Under the pieces are notes generated by a model that did not search any database, was not told the DNA's origin, and saw nothing but the letters and a program-made list of their open reading frames with translations. A stretch of 64,000 nucleotides of DNA. Source: Polystyrenella longa. GTDB lineage: Bacteria; Planctomycetota; Planctomycetia; Planctomycetales; Planctomycetaceae. The DNA lies in contig NZ_CP036281.1 of assembly GCF_007750395.1 (NCBI RefSeq), positions 533,211 to 597,210 on the forward strand, in the 5' to 3' direction. Numbering within the stretch: position 1 is the stretch's first letter; the number at the start of each line of letters is the position of its first letter. Position numbers and translations under genes: made by a program. Positions 48,207 through 58,598 of the stretch are shown here, piece by piece.

Positions 48207-48583
48207 GTTCGCTCCAGAGAACAGCAGATATCCAAGATCGACCAGCGCCCATTCACGCGGGCTGAGACTGGTAACAGACTGGTCTATTGGAATCGGTAGG
48301 CTGGCAGAATCGATGCGTCTACGATGGAAAACTGCCCGATTTATATCGTGTCTAATTCATCCTATCCCACTCTACCTAATCCCTCAATCTCAAGATCGGC
48401 AAAGTTTTCGGGAAAGTTGACCATCATCTGAAAATATTTCAGATTTGCAGGGAAACAATGAGAATCGAATCAAGTTTCAGATCGACAATAGTACGATTGC
48501 CCTTTAGTCATGAGTCGAGATGTAGTTTGCGGAACTCCTCCTCTGCAGAATACCCCTTTCCAGATTTAGATTGTCCACCCATT
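48207..48583. other. Intergenic region between divergent genes
   Basis: About 375 bases between the signalling gene (-) and the PD-(D/E)XK gene (+). The frame upstream of ATG 48584 is open back to 48458 but its composition is not protein-like. No repeat or RNA was seen. Confidence 0.45.
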
Positions 48584-49534
48584 ATGAATAGCATTTTCTC
48601 TACATACTCTACAGGCGAAAATCGCGTCACATCATCAATATTGGCAGTCATCAGCTCGTTATCCCTTGACCGCATGCAACGTTTGATTGGTTCCATTCTG
48701 GAACAACCGGAACTGGAAATAATTCGATTTGAGAATCAGCCATCGAAAGGATGGGACGGCATCCCCGATGCGGTGATTCATAGTTCAATGCGATTACTTC
48801 TTGAAACCAAAACCGAACTCAACGGCATTCGACGAAAGCAGATCGACCGTCACTTGGCGCGACTCGACATTGCGGTTGAATCGACGCAGATACTGCTTGT
48901 ATTGACGCCGGACGAGTTCAAACCTGCGAAACTGAATGAAATTAATGACCCGCGTCTGGTTTGGTCTTCATTTGTGAGACTGAGTCAGGCCATTGATACC
49001 ATTCTTGATGACCCGTTAGACGTCGTTTCAGAACGCGAAGCATTTTTACTGCGCGAATTACAGAAGATGTTAGAAGCCGAAAACTTATTAGGGAGTCCTT
49101 TTGATGTGGTTGTCGTTGCCGCTAGAAATGCCTGGCCTGAGTATCGTGAGATTCACGCCTATGTCTGCCAGGCGGGGCGGTCTATTCAACAAGTTGATCG
49201 AATAGGATTTTACTATGGGGGAGCAATTCAGCCAATTTTACCTAAAATTCTGGGGGTATATGACAACGTCAAAATGGGTCGGAATCTCCATAAAGGAGAT
49301 TTGGGAATACTGGTAAACAGACTGGTTGATGAGAAGCGACGGCTTGAAGGGGAGCATTTCAAGGTGTACCTGCTCTCCGCTCCGGAAGATAAGAAAACGA
49401 TGATTTTGAACCGGGAGATTCAGAATGACAAACAAAGTTCGACCGGAAAACCGACCGCTTTTACAATGGGACAACGCTATGTCCTATCCGAGCGATTAAA
49501 GGAGGCTGAGAAGACTTCGCAACTGGATACATGA
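48584..49534 (+). CDS. Putative PD-(D/E)XK nuclease-fold protein
   Basis: 316 residues from ATG 48584. The N-terminal region holds a PD-(D/E)XK-type signature: Pro61-Asp62 (GIPDAVI) and, after a strand of hydrophobic residues, Glu74-x-Lys76 (LLLETKTE), as in Holliday-junction resolvases, restriction enzymes and Cas4-like nucleases. Residues after about 120 match nothing I know. Composition is more AT-rich than the flanking genes. An upstream in-frame ATG at 48458 is less likely. It stands alone; no methyltransferase or helicase is beside it. Family assignment rests on a short motif. Confidence 0.55.
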   Translation: MNSIFSTYSTGENRVTSSILAVISSLSLDRMQRLIGSILEQPELEIIRFENQPSKGWDGIPDAVIHSSMRLLLETKTELNGIRRKQIDRHLARLDIAVESTQILLVLTPDEFKPAKLNEINDPRLVWSSFVRLSQAIDTILDDPLDVVSEREAFLLRELQKMLEAENLLGSPFDVVVVAARNAWPEYREIHAYVCQAGRSIQQVDRIGFYYGGAIQPILPKILGVYDNVKMGRNLHKGDLGILVNRLVDEKRRLEGEHFKVYLLSAPEDKKTMILNREIQNDKQSSTGKPTAFTMGQRYVLSERLKEAEKTSQLDT

Positions 49535-49570
49535 ATCAGCGGTGTCTTGAAGGGTGTCCTGCCGCGCATC

Positions 49571-49597
49571 AAAAAACCCGCCTGTAAGAGGCGGGTT
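49571..49597 (-). terminator. Rho-independent terminator of the ATP synthase operon
   Basis: On the minus strand, AACCCGCCT and AGGCGGGTT form a 9-bp stem with a 5-base loop, followed by six T (seen as AAAAAA at 49571-49576 on the plus strand). It lies about 60 bases after atpC. It could act partly on the plus-strand gene ending at 49534, but the plus side lacks a T run. Confidence 0.92.
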
Positions 49598-49657
49598 AAT
49601 TGGAAGTGTGATGAGCGTGATCGTCACTGAAGTACGTCGTGCTCGTCAAAGGTGTTT

Positions 49658-50062
49658 CTATTTGGAGCGAGCTGCGGCTTTCAGCTGGCGAGCTCGTTCC
49701 TGGTCTTCGTAGCGGGCTTTGATTTCGACATCGCCAGTTGCTTTTCGGTCGCGGGCTTCCTGGAAGTCTGCTTCGGCTGCCGCAGCATCGATGTTTTCCG
49801 GTTTGATGGCGCGGCTGGTCAGAATGGAGACTTCACTCCCTTTGACCTGCACGAATCCACCGTCGATGTAGTAGACCGTTTCGACTCCTGTTTCGGAATG
49901 AAAACTGAGTTCACCGTAGCCCAGGCGTCCCACCATAGGAGCGCGGCCCGGCAAAATACCGATCTGCCCGTCGATAAGCGGGAAGCGTAGTGAACTGACC
50001 GGCGCGTCTAAGAGCGTTTTCTCCGGAGTCACCAGCACCAGTCTGATTTCGTTCGTGGCCAT
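49658..50062 (-). CDS. atpC: ATP synthase F1 subunit epsilon
   Basis: 134-residue central-stalk subunit. The N-terminal beta-sandwich is clear (IRLVLVTPEKTLLDAPVSSLRFPLIDGQIGILPGRAPMVGRL), and the C-terminal helical pair is rich in Ala, Arg and Lys. Epsilon couples and inhibits rotation. Last gene of the atp operon, followed by the terminator. Confidence 0.95.
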   Translation of the reverse strand: MATNEIRLVLVTPEKTLLDAPVSSLRFPLIDGQIGILPGRAPMVGRLGYGELSFHSETGVETVYYIDGGFVQVKGSEVSILTSRAIKPENIDAAAAEADFQEARDRKATGDVEIKARYEDQERARQLKAAARSK

Positions 50063-50156
50063 TTTAGGTCTACAGGATTAAAGGTTATGTTTTCAAACAG
50101 GAAAAACAGTTTGGGAGGTCAAAAGAAGACCTTCAGGACTGCGGAACCGGCATCGA

Positions 50157-51647
<1,491 letters not shown>

Positions 51648-51692
51648 TTAGGGAGTAACGTGTGTTGATGTATCTGCAGGTAAATCTGGCGA

Positions 51693-52568
51693 TTACTCGA
51701 GTGCGGCGGCACCACCGATGATTTCAGCCAGTTCGCCTGTAATTTGAGCCTGACGGGCCCGGTTGTATTTTTGTGACAGATCACCAATCATTTCTTGAGC
51801 ATTTTCGGTCGCTCGTTTCATCGCCACCATTCGGGCGATTTGCTCACTGACGGCGGCGTCGAGGAAGCATTTGAATAAACGGGCTTTGAATGCGGCAGGA
51901 ACAATTTCTGTCAGAATTTCTTCCGCCGAAGGAAGAAATTCGTATTCCACAGCCTGACTGGTTTCTTCAGTCGATTCCGTCAGTTGAGAAATCGGCAGTA
52001 AGGTTTCGACAACCGCTGTTTGTCGTCCAGCGGATTCGAATTTCGTGTAAGCGACTTCCAACCGATCGAGTTTTCCGCTGATATATGCTTGAATGTAACG
52101 ATCAGCGATCGCTTCGATTTCTGCATAGGCAGGGTTGTCTTCGAAGTTCGTGTACGCCTTGTGGATGGCCTCGCCTTGAAACTTCAGGTACGAAACCCCA
52201 CGTTTTCCTGCGACTTCGATATCAAGATTGCCATCAGTGCTTCGATTATCGACTCGCAATCGACGAGTTACATGTCGGAGAACCGAACCATTGTATCCGC
52301 CGCACAAGCCGCGATTCGAAGTCAGAATCAGTAGGGTGCTGTTTTCGATGGAATCATGTTTCTGAAGCAACGGATGACTGAAGGTCAGATTCGCTTTGGA
52401 CAGGTCCGAAACGATCTCGGAAATCTTCTTGGTATATGCCGCTGCTTCCGACGCACGGTCCATGGCTTTTTTGAATCTCGCTGTAGCGATCAATTCCATT
52501 GTCCGCGTAATCTTGCGGATGTTCTTGACCGCCTTCAGGCGTTTCACCAGTTCACGTGTGTTGGCCAT
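51693..52568 (-). CDS. atpG: ATP synthase F1 subunit gamma
   Basis: Central rotor shaft, 291 residues. The N-terminal helix LVKRLKAVKNIRKITRTMELIATARFKKA and the C-terminal helix AQEMIGDLSQKYNRARQAQITGELAEIIGGAAALE are the coiled-coil signature. The middle Rossmann-like domain has LTSNRGLCGGYN. Between atpA and atpD. Confidence 0.97.
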   Translation of the reverse strand: MANTRELVKRLKAVKNIRKITRTMELIATARFKKAMDRASEAAAYTKKISEIVSDLSKANLTFSHPLLQKHDSIENSTLLILTSNRGLCGGYNGSVLRHVTRRLRVDNRSTDGNLDIEVAGKRGVSYLKFQGEAIHKAYTNFEDNPAYAEIEAIADRYIQAYISGKLDRLEVAYTKFESAGRQTAVVETLLPISQLTESTEETSQAVEYEFLPSAEEILTEIVPAAFKARLFKCFLDAAVSEQIARMVAMKRATENAQEMIGDLSQKYNRARQAQITGELAEIIGGAAALE

Positions 52569-52625
52569 GACTTATTAAATCTTAAATCTTAGCGTTAGGA
52601 ATAGACATTCAGGTTAGGAAAGGAT

Positions 52626-54134
52626 TCAGGAAGCGATTCGCTCTTTGAACTCTTTAAGAGCTGCTTTGAGCATATCTTCGGTTTCCGGTTTGATCGCTTT
52701 GTCACTTTCGATCGCATTCCAGATTTCCGATTTTTCATCGCGGATAAAGGCGAGCATTTCTTGCTCGACGCGAAGAACTTCGGGAATAGGAACTGAGTCG
52801 AAGTAACCTTTGGTACCGGCGTACAGAGCAACGACCTGATCGACGACGTCCATCGGGCTGTACTGATTCTGTTTCAAAATTTCGACCATACGGTAACCAC
52901 GATCAAGCTGACCTTGAGTCGCTTTGTCGAGGTCGGTACCGAGTTGGGCGAATGCTTCCAGTTCGCGGAAGGCCGCCAGGTCAAGTCGCAGTGAACCGGC
53001 GACTGATTTCATCGCTTTCGTCTGGGCGTTGCCACCCACACGAGAAACGGAAATACCAACGTTAATCGCAGGGCGAACCCCGGCGAAGAACAAGTCAGGT
53101 TCAAGGTAAATCTGACCGTCGGTAATTGAAATCACGTTGGTCGGAATGTAGGCGGAAACTTCCCCTTCGAGTGTTTCAATGATCGGCAGAGCCGTCATGG
53201 AACCAGCGCCGAGTTCGTTGTTCAGTTTCGCCGCTCGTTCGAGCAGGCGGCTGTGACAGTAGAACACGTCGCCCGGATACGCTTCACGTCCCGGAGGACG
53301 ACGCATCAGGAGGGAAAGCTGACGATAGGCTTGGGCCTGTTTGGTCAAGTCATCGTAAACGATCAGTGTATGTTTGCCGCTGTACATGAAGTACTCGGCC
53401 ATGGCGGCACCCGCATAAGGAGCGAAGTACTGCAGTGGAGCAGGGTCGGAGGCCGAGGAGGCGACGATGATCGTGTAGTCGAGTGCATCGTGTTCCCGGA
53501 GGGTCTCGATCACACCGGCGACGGTGGAACCACGTTGACCACAACCGACATAGACGCAAATGACGTCTTTGCCTTTCTGGTTGATGATCGCGTCGAGGGC
53601 GATGGTTGTTTTACCCGTTTTTCGGTCACCAATGATCAGTTCACGTTGACCGCGTCCGATCGGGGTCATGGCGTCGATCGCCTTGATACCGGTCTGGAGA
53701 GGTTCGGTAACTGGTTGACGTTCCGCAACACCAGGAGCCGGTGTTTCGACCGGGCGGCGTTCGCTGGTAACGATGGGGCCTTGTCCGTCGAGTGGGTTTC
53801 CAAGTGGATCCACCACGCGGCCGATCATTTCGGGACCAACCGGTACGGAAAGCAGCTCACTGGTTGTTTTGACTTCGTCCCCTTCAGCGATTTCCAGGTA
53901 GTCACCTAAAATGATGACCCCTACGGAATTCTCTTCCAGGTTGAAGACGACGCCGGTCGTGCCGTTGGAAAACTCGACCATCTCTCCCGCCATCGCGGAA
54001 GACAGGCCGTAACAACGGGCAATACCATCACCCACTTCCAGTACATGACCGACCTCAGAGGTTTCGATCTTGCCCTCGAAATGCTCAATTTCCTTCTGTA
54101 TTACAGAAGCGATCTCGTCCGCTTTGAATTTCAT
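52626..54134 (-). CDS. atpA: ATP synthase F1 subunit alpha
   Basis: Non-catalytic F1 head subunit, 502 residues from ATG 54134, which has GAGAGG about 6 bases upstream; an earlier start at 54161 adds nine residues and is less likely. Walker A is GDRKTGKTT, and [17 protein letters not shown] matches the alpha/beta signature. It overlaps the end of atpH by 50 bases, a long overlap that suggests tight coupling. Confidence 0.97.
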   Translation of the reverse strand: MKFKADEIASVIQKEIEHFEGKIETSEVGHVLEVGDGIARCYGLSSAMAGEMVEFSNGTTGVVFNLEENSVGVIILGDYLEIAEGDEVKTTSELLSVPVGPEMIGRVVDPLGNPLDGQGPIVTSERRPVETPAPGVAERQPVTEPLQTGIKAIDAMTPIGRGQRELIIGDRKTGKTTIALDAIINQKGKDVICVYVGCGQRGSTVAGVIETLREHDALDYTIIVASSASDPAPLQYFAPYAGAAMAEYFMYSGKHTLIVYDDLTKQAQAYRQLSLLMRRPPGREAYPGDVFYCHSRLLERAAKLNNELGAGSMTALPIIETLEGEVSAYIPTNVISITDGQIYLEPDLFFAGVRPAINVGISVSRVGGNAQTKAMKSVAGSLRLDLAAFRELEAFAQLGTDLDKATQGQLDRGYRMVEILKQNQYSPMDVVDQVVALYAGTKGYFDSVPIPEVLRVEQEMLAFIRDEKSEIWNAIESDKAIKPETEDMLKAALKEFKERIAS

Positions 54135-54726
54135 GAAGACCTCTCTCGCGTAATTGACCACGCAGTTTTTTCAGGCGCGTCCGCAAGGAACCATCGTAAA
54201 CTGTATTTCCCACCCGAATGGTCAAACCACCAATCAGGTCTTTGTTAATATCCGTTTCCAACACCGGTTGGAACGGTAAGACTGCACTAAGTTTTTCGGA
54301 CAGGTAAGTCAACTGACTGTTGTTGAGCGGACGGGCAGTGGTAATGAAAACCCGTTTTTTACCCTGTCGCTGATTGTTCAGTTCGACTGTTTCGGCGTAG
54401 ATACCCCGAAACAGCTCGACTCGATTCTTCTGAGCCAGCACTTTCAGGAATTTTCCGAACGTACTGCTTCCATGTTGTCCCAGCATTCGATCGATCAAAC
54501 CGCTTTTTTCTTCCCGGCTGAGTGCCTGAGTCGTCAGCAATTTTTCGAAACGAGCATCCTTATCCAGTACTTCGGTCAAGAATGATTCGTATTCCGCCAT
54601 CGCTTCATCAATATTTCCGGCAGCAGCACCGAGAAAAGCCTCGGCATAGACACGGGCAATCGCCTGCGCACTGGGATCAGCCAGAACGCTTTGTTGCTTG
54701 GTTTTCAGAGATTTCTGACTGGCCAT
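54085..54726 (-). CDS. atpH: ATP synthase F1 subunit delta
   Basis: 213-residue peripheral-stalk subunit (OSCP). The N-terminal helical bundle opens with [16 protein letters not shown], and the C-terminal motif [30 protein letters not shown] is the family signature. About 25 residues after the signature extend the usual length and overlap atpA in another frame. Confidence 0.94.
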   Translation of the reverse strand: MASQKSLKTKQQSVLADPSAQAIARVYAEAFLGAAAGNIDEAMAEYESFLTEVLDKDARFEKLLTTQALSREEKSGLIDRMLGQHGSSTFGKFLKVLAQKNRVELFRGIYAETVELNNQRQGKKRVFITTARPLNNSQLTYLSEKLSAVLPFQPVLETDINKDLIGGLTIRVGNTVYDGSLRTRLKKLRGQLRERGLHEIQSGRDRFCNTEGN

Positions 54727-54802
54727 GTTGTCTATCGCTACCAGATGATGAGAAGTTAAATGACAGGATGTATTTCGAAATCAAACCGACTGGAATCAGG
54801 AA

Positions 54803-55477
54803 TTACCCTTTGGCCGGAAGTTGCGCGAGGGCTTCGTCGATCAGACGGTTCTGATCTTCGGCTTGTAGCGCCCTTCCCAGGACATGTTCGGTTGCGATGG
54901 CAACCTGTTCGGACATGTTGTCGAACAGTTCTTTGATCGCCTGGTTTTTGGCTCGTTCAAGATCTTCCAGCGTACGTTGACGCAAGCCTTCGACATCTCG
55001 TTGTGCTGCAGCCATCAGTTTCTGACGGACTTCGTCCGCATCACGATGAGCTTCTGCAATGATCTCTTTCACCTGATCCTGCGTCGAGGCAAGCTGTTGC
55101 TTGTGATCCGCGAGCATTTTTTCCGCTGACAACCGCGCCGTTTCCGCCGCAGCAATGTTTTCGCGGATACCGATTTCCCGTTGCTTCAGCCCTTCGTTGA
55201 GCGGTGTCCAGGCAAATTTACCTAGAACCAACAAGAAGAGCAGGAAGGTTACGAACGACCAGATAACCAGGTCTTCCTCTATACCAAGTGGGGGGCCTTC
55301 CTTGTCGTGAGCTTCGCCTTGAACATCCCCTTCTTGCAGATCTTCCTGCACTTCAACGGGGTTCACTGGCTCTTCATCTGCAGACACCAAGGTGGGGCTA
55401 AGTCCGGAAGGGACAATGCCGACTGCCATGGAGAACACGGAGAAGACAACAACGATTGTAGAGAGGTATCTCAACAC
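54803..55477 (-). CDS. atpF: ATP synthase Fo subunit b with signal-peptide-like N-terminus
   Basis: Peripheral stalk subunit, 224 residues. The usual single membrane helix lies at about 69-87 (LVIWSFVTFLLFLLVLGKFAW), followed by a long charged coiled coil. It is preceded by about 65 extra residues: a hydrophobic segment (about 5-30) ending VSADEE, like a signal peptide, and an acidic linker. Such an extension would put an acidic segment outside the membrane. Confidence 0.93.
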   Translation of the reverse strand: MLRYLSTIVVVFSVFSMAVGIVPSGLSPTLVSADEEPVNPVEVQEDLQEGDVQGEAHDKEGPPLGIEEDLVIWSFVTFLLFLLVLGKFAWTPLNEGLKQREIGIRENIAAAETARLSAEKMLADHKQQLASTQDQVKEIIAEAHRDADEVRQKLMAAAQRDVEGLRQRTLEDLERAKNQAIKELFDNMSEQVAIATEHVLGRALQAEDQNRLIDEALAQLPAKG

Positions 55478-55652
55478 TGAACTTCCTCGCCACCTGGGGG
55501 AGAATCGATAAGGTGAAATGAAACGAACAGACCAGAAATATCAGGTCAGTACGAACAGTCCATGACCAACGGCCATGCGGATCCCGTTCGAATACAGGCT
55601 TCATCGAATATCAGTTCAGTTGGGAACGTCGATTGATGAAGCCGGAAACGAA

Positions 55653-55949
55653 CTAACCAGCCAACCATGCAAAGATGATCGCGAAGAATGTAGCCCCTTC
55701 GATCAGGGCTGCTGCGATGATCATCGCGGTTTGGATGTTCGATGAGTTTTCTGGCTGACGAGCCATGGCTTCTACTGCGGACCCACCAATTTTACCGATA
55801 CCGAGTCCGGCACCGAGAATGATGAGGCCGATACCGAGGCCGGCGGTGGACATAACAGCGACAGTATCGCCATCTGCTGCCATTGCGGGGACGGACATGG
55901 CCAACAGAGCGCCAAATGTCATCAGACAAGTACGAAGAGACTGGCTCAC
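55653..55949 (-). CDS. atpE: ATP synthase Fo subunit c with N-terminal signal
   Basis: Rotor-ring proteolipid. From GTG 55949, which has AGGAGA 7 bases upstream, it has 98 residues; a TTG at 55973 also in frame would have to read through that ribosome-binding site and is unlikely. Residues 1-24 look like a cleavable signal (ending AMAA). Two helices follow, with the ion-binding Glu84 in AALIEGATFF. No Na+-type glutamine pattern is seen in helix 1, so H+ coupling is inferred. Confidence 0.95.
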   Translation of the reverse strand: MSQSLRTCLMTFGALLAMSVPAMAADGDTVAVMSTAGLGIGLIILGAGLGIGKIGGSAVEAMARQPENSSNIQTAMIIAAALIEGATFFAIIFAWLAG

Positions 55950-56117
55950 TTGTTTTCTCCTGTGTGTTGTCAAAAAAAATCTTGAATGGAGTTTGTAAAC
56001 GATACTCAGCCGCTGCAGTAACGGGCTGAACTGAACAATATGTAGTTGTTTTGGTTGTCGCTGTTTTATTTAACTGTTGAGACAGTACGTCTCTGGTTAA
56101 TTAATTCGTGTTTAAAA

Positions 56118-57011
56118 CTAGTGCGGGTTGACCGAAGCAGAGATAAACAGAGTCGCCAACATGGCAAAGACGTAAGCCTGAATAAAGGCTACGAGCAGTT
56201 CCAGAAGGCCAATGCCAATTTGACCGGCGATGCTGGCAGGCGTGACGACTAAGAACAGGAGGGTTCCCTGTTGAGCCGCCATCCCAATGAACATCAACAT
56301 GACACCCAGTACCGTGTGGCCACCCATGATGTTGGCAAACAATCGAATGGCGAGTACAGCGTGTTTAATAAAGAACCCTAGAAATTCAATGACCCAGATC
56401 ATCGGGACCAGAAACAGTTTCATTCCAGGAGATAAATCCATCGTAGGGCAGAGTGACGCGAAAAAGCCGGTCACTCCGGATGTACTGACACCCGCGTAAA
56501 TTGTCATCAGGAAGGCAAAAACCCCGAGGACGCCAGTGACGTTAATGTTCCCTGTGGCGGAACCCATCATGGGAATCGCACCGAGCAGGTTGCAGATTAA
56601 AATGTAGAAAAAACAGGACCATATAAATGGAAGGTACTTATCAGCGGGATGATCGACTCCGTCGTTGTGATGAACTTGAGGGTCGTGAACACCGCCGCGG
56701 TCGTGTTCGTCATGGTCACCGTGCGGATGAGCATGAGGGTGTCCGATAGTAGGTCGGACAATTTTGTCTCGAACGTATAGTGCAATCGCTTCCCACGCAT
56801 TCCACCACCAACCGGTCACTGGCTTGCCGCCACGCACTTTCGAGGCTAAGCCACGAAACACGATTAAACAAAACAGGAACGCAATCGTCTGCAGCACCAT
56901 GAACTTGGTGATTTGAAAATCACCAATCGCGGGTAGATCGATTTTCTCACCGAACGGGAGTTCGAAGTAAGGGAAGTCCCGAACGTGATGGAAAGTGTCC
57001 TCGCTGGCCAT
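56118..57011 (-). CDS. atpB: ATP synthase Fo subunit a with histidine-rich loop
   Basis: Proton-channel subunit, 297 residues. The essential arginine is in the helix HAVLAIRLFANIMGGHTVLGVML near 219, and the C-terminal helix ends LVAFIQAYVFAMLATLFISASVNPH. Between the first and second helices, residues 91-121 contain ten histidines with Asp and Gly; most homologues have a short spacer there. First F-type subunit gene of the operon after the AtpI/AtpZ-like genes. Confidence 0.96.
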   Translation of the reverse strand: MASEDTFHHVRDFPYFELPFGEKIDLPAIGDFQITKFMVLQTIAFLFCLIVFRGLASKVRGGKPVTGWWWNAWEAIALYVRDKIVRPTIGHPHAHPHGDHDEHDRGGVHDPQVHHNDGVDHPADKYLPFIWSCFFYILICNLLGAIPMMGSATGNINVTGVLGVFAFLMTIYAGVSTSGVTGFFASLCPTMDLSPGMKLFLVPMIWVIEFLGFFIKHAVLAIRLFANIMGGHTVLGVMLMFIGMAAQQGTLLFLVVTPASIAGQIGIGLLELLVAFIQAYVFAMLATLFISASVNPH

Positions 57012-57060
57012 TATTTCCGTCTTGCAGTCGAAGTTGAGTGGTCAGGTAACAAGTGTAAGA

Positions 57061-57486
57061 CTATTGCTTATATGGGGAGTCGTTAGATTCGCCAGCCCGG
57101 AGAACCAGGATTGTTTCTCTCGTTTCGATCACCAAGGTGAACAGAAACAGTAGAACCAGCCAAACGACAAATTCTGATGGGGAAGAATAACGGTTGGTCA
57201 TTTCCATGTAGAGAAAACCGATCAGGGCACAGGCCATTCTGATGCTGGAACCTATCAGGAAATGGATCGCAACTTTCGTTGAATCACCATACCGTTTGTA
57301 GATGAGAAAGACTAGCCAACCGGGGACCAGACACAAAAAAGCGGCAAAAGTTAAACCTTCCAGTCCCTTTGTACCTGCCAGATAATAGGCGGGCACACTC
57401 AATAGCACTGCCAGAGCAGTAGTCCCTAGGGTTAATCGTGTGATCGAGTAACCCCGAGGGGTAGGACGTTCCGGAGGGTGATTCAC
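57061..57486 (-). CDS. AtpI-like membrane protein in the ATP synthase operon
   Basis: 141 residues with four hydrophobic helices (about 20-38, 42-62, 72-93, 107-126). Composition and location match the poorly conserved subunit I genes that precede atpB in many operons and help c-ring assembly or magnesium transport. Sequence similarity alone would not identify it. It overlaps the next upstream gene by 4 bases. Confidence 0.65.
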   Translation of the reverse strand: MNHPPERPTPRGYSITRLTLGTTALAVLLSVPAYYLAGTKGLEGLTFAAFLCLVPGWLVFLIYKRYGDSTKVAIHFLIGSSIRMACALIGFLYMEMTNRYSSPSEFVVWLVLLFLFTLVIETRETILVLRAGESNDSPYKQ

Positions 57487-57824
57487 TTCTTCGTGTCACT
57501 CGGCCCTGTATCGCTCGGTGGAGAGCTACTCGTTGAAGAATCGTTCTGCGAAGAGCGATTCTCTTTTGAGTGGGGGCCGTTCGGTTTAAAGTTGGACGTG
57601 TTAGAGTTGCCGAGGCGTTTGGTCAGTTCGAATATCATTTTCATTCCGACCACAAATCCAAGGGCAGCTCCGACGAGAACCAGCCAGGGAGATGTACCCA
57701 GTTTCCAGTCGAGCCAGTATCCCCCTAGCGGGGGCAAGGCGAATGACATTCCGATTGTCGAAACTTCATTCGCCACTTGCATGGCGGCGACCATGGGGGG
57801 CTTTTTGTCCGGAGGACGTTTCAT
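57483..57824 (-). CDS. atpZ: AtpZ/AtpI family protein
   Basis: 113 residues from the ATG at 57824 (another ATG four codons earlier at 57836 is possible). Two membrane helices, with the family pattern STIGMSFALPPLGGYWLDWKLGTSPWLVLVGAALGFVVGMKMIFEL, match the AtpZ/F0F1-ATPase subunit (Ca2+/Mg2+ transporter-like) family. The C-terminal 35 residues are Ser/Asn/Lys-rich. It is the first gene of the operon. Confidence 0.78.
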   Translation of the reverse strand: MKRPPDKKPPMVAAMQVANEVSTIGMSFALPPLGGYWLDWKLGTSPWLVLVGAALGFVVGMKMIFELTKRLGNSNTSNFKPNGPHSKENRSSQNDSSTSSSPPSDTGPSDTKK

Positions 57825-57836
57825 GCCATATCTCAT

Positions 57837-58598
57837 TGGTTGGAGATGGTCGAACCTGCAATAAGCTTCATTACTTCTGCAACTTCTTTCTCATCTACGG
57901 GGGAGTCTACGCAGGCTACAAAGCGATGTCAAAGATGCCAGCTCTCAGAATATTTTATATTTCCGGATTCTCGAATGTGAGAGCCTGATTCCCATTTTTC
58001 GCGTGTTTGAGGCGAGACGACCGTAGTGTGCGAATGTTGCTCCACGGCTCCGATTGGGGGCTCTGGGATTGAAAATCATCTTCAGTACCGGTACAAATGT
58101 AAGTGGAAACTTTTTCCCATTTCATTTTCAGCTCGCGATTCCGCGTGTTGAGTCCCGCCGGGAATTATCGCTGGCACTGCATTTCATTTTCCCTATCAGC
58201 GACGTCGTTCTCGATCATTATTCTTAGATCGCTCTATTTTATAATCGCTGTGTTTACGTGATTGACCCGTTCGGGTGGTTGCCTCTCAGCTCACATCATT
58301 TCTGCTTAATTCATTCTCTATATCTTCCTCCCTGGATTTCGCGAGAAGTTCGCCGATCCAATTTCGGTCGTCCATTCTTTAAGAATGCATTGCATCACGA
58401 AGTCTTACGCGGCAAATGGTCGTGTATTGAACATATTGTGCTGATTCAATTTCTGTCTGCGCTCCAGAAATGAGCGATCTCTAATTTGGTGATCGTTCCA
58501 TGAGAAAGGTGTTTTTGCGTCTTTCGCTGGTATTTTGCGGGCAGGCAATTGGCGACGACGATCTCTGATTCCTGACTATCTTCGGGGGGCTCTTCATC
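57837..58598. other. Long intergenic region between the atp operon and the DUF4912 gene
   Basis: About 760 bases between divergent genes, with promoters for both expected. No open frame in it looks like protein. It holds the direct repeat listed separately and a lone TATAAT at 58240-58245 without a matching -35. Confidence 0.45.
58118..58191. repeat. 12-bp direct repeat upstream of the atp operon
   Basis: CATTTCATTTTC occurs at 58118-58129 and 58180-58191, 62 bases apart, in the divergent intergenic region. It may be a regulatory site or chance in a T-rich stretch. Confidence 0.35.

Noticed and set aside
53253-53909. A 218-codon open frame on the strand opposite atpA
   Set aside because: It is the mirror of a highly conserved gene. 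Its product has no recognisable domain, and codon bias of atpA explains the long frame.
58240-58245. A perfect TATAAT 350 bases before the DUF4912 gene
   Set aside because: No acceptable -35 element lies 16-18 bases upstream, and the distance to the gene is long.
58258-58473. A 71-codon frame in the intergenic region upstream of the DUF4912 gene
   Set aside because: No ribosome-binding site and low-complexity aromatic composition; probably non-coding.
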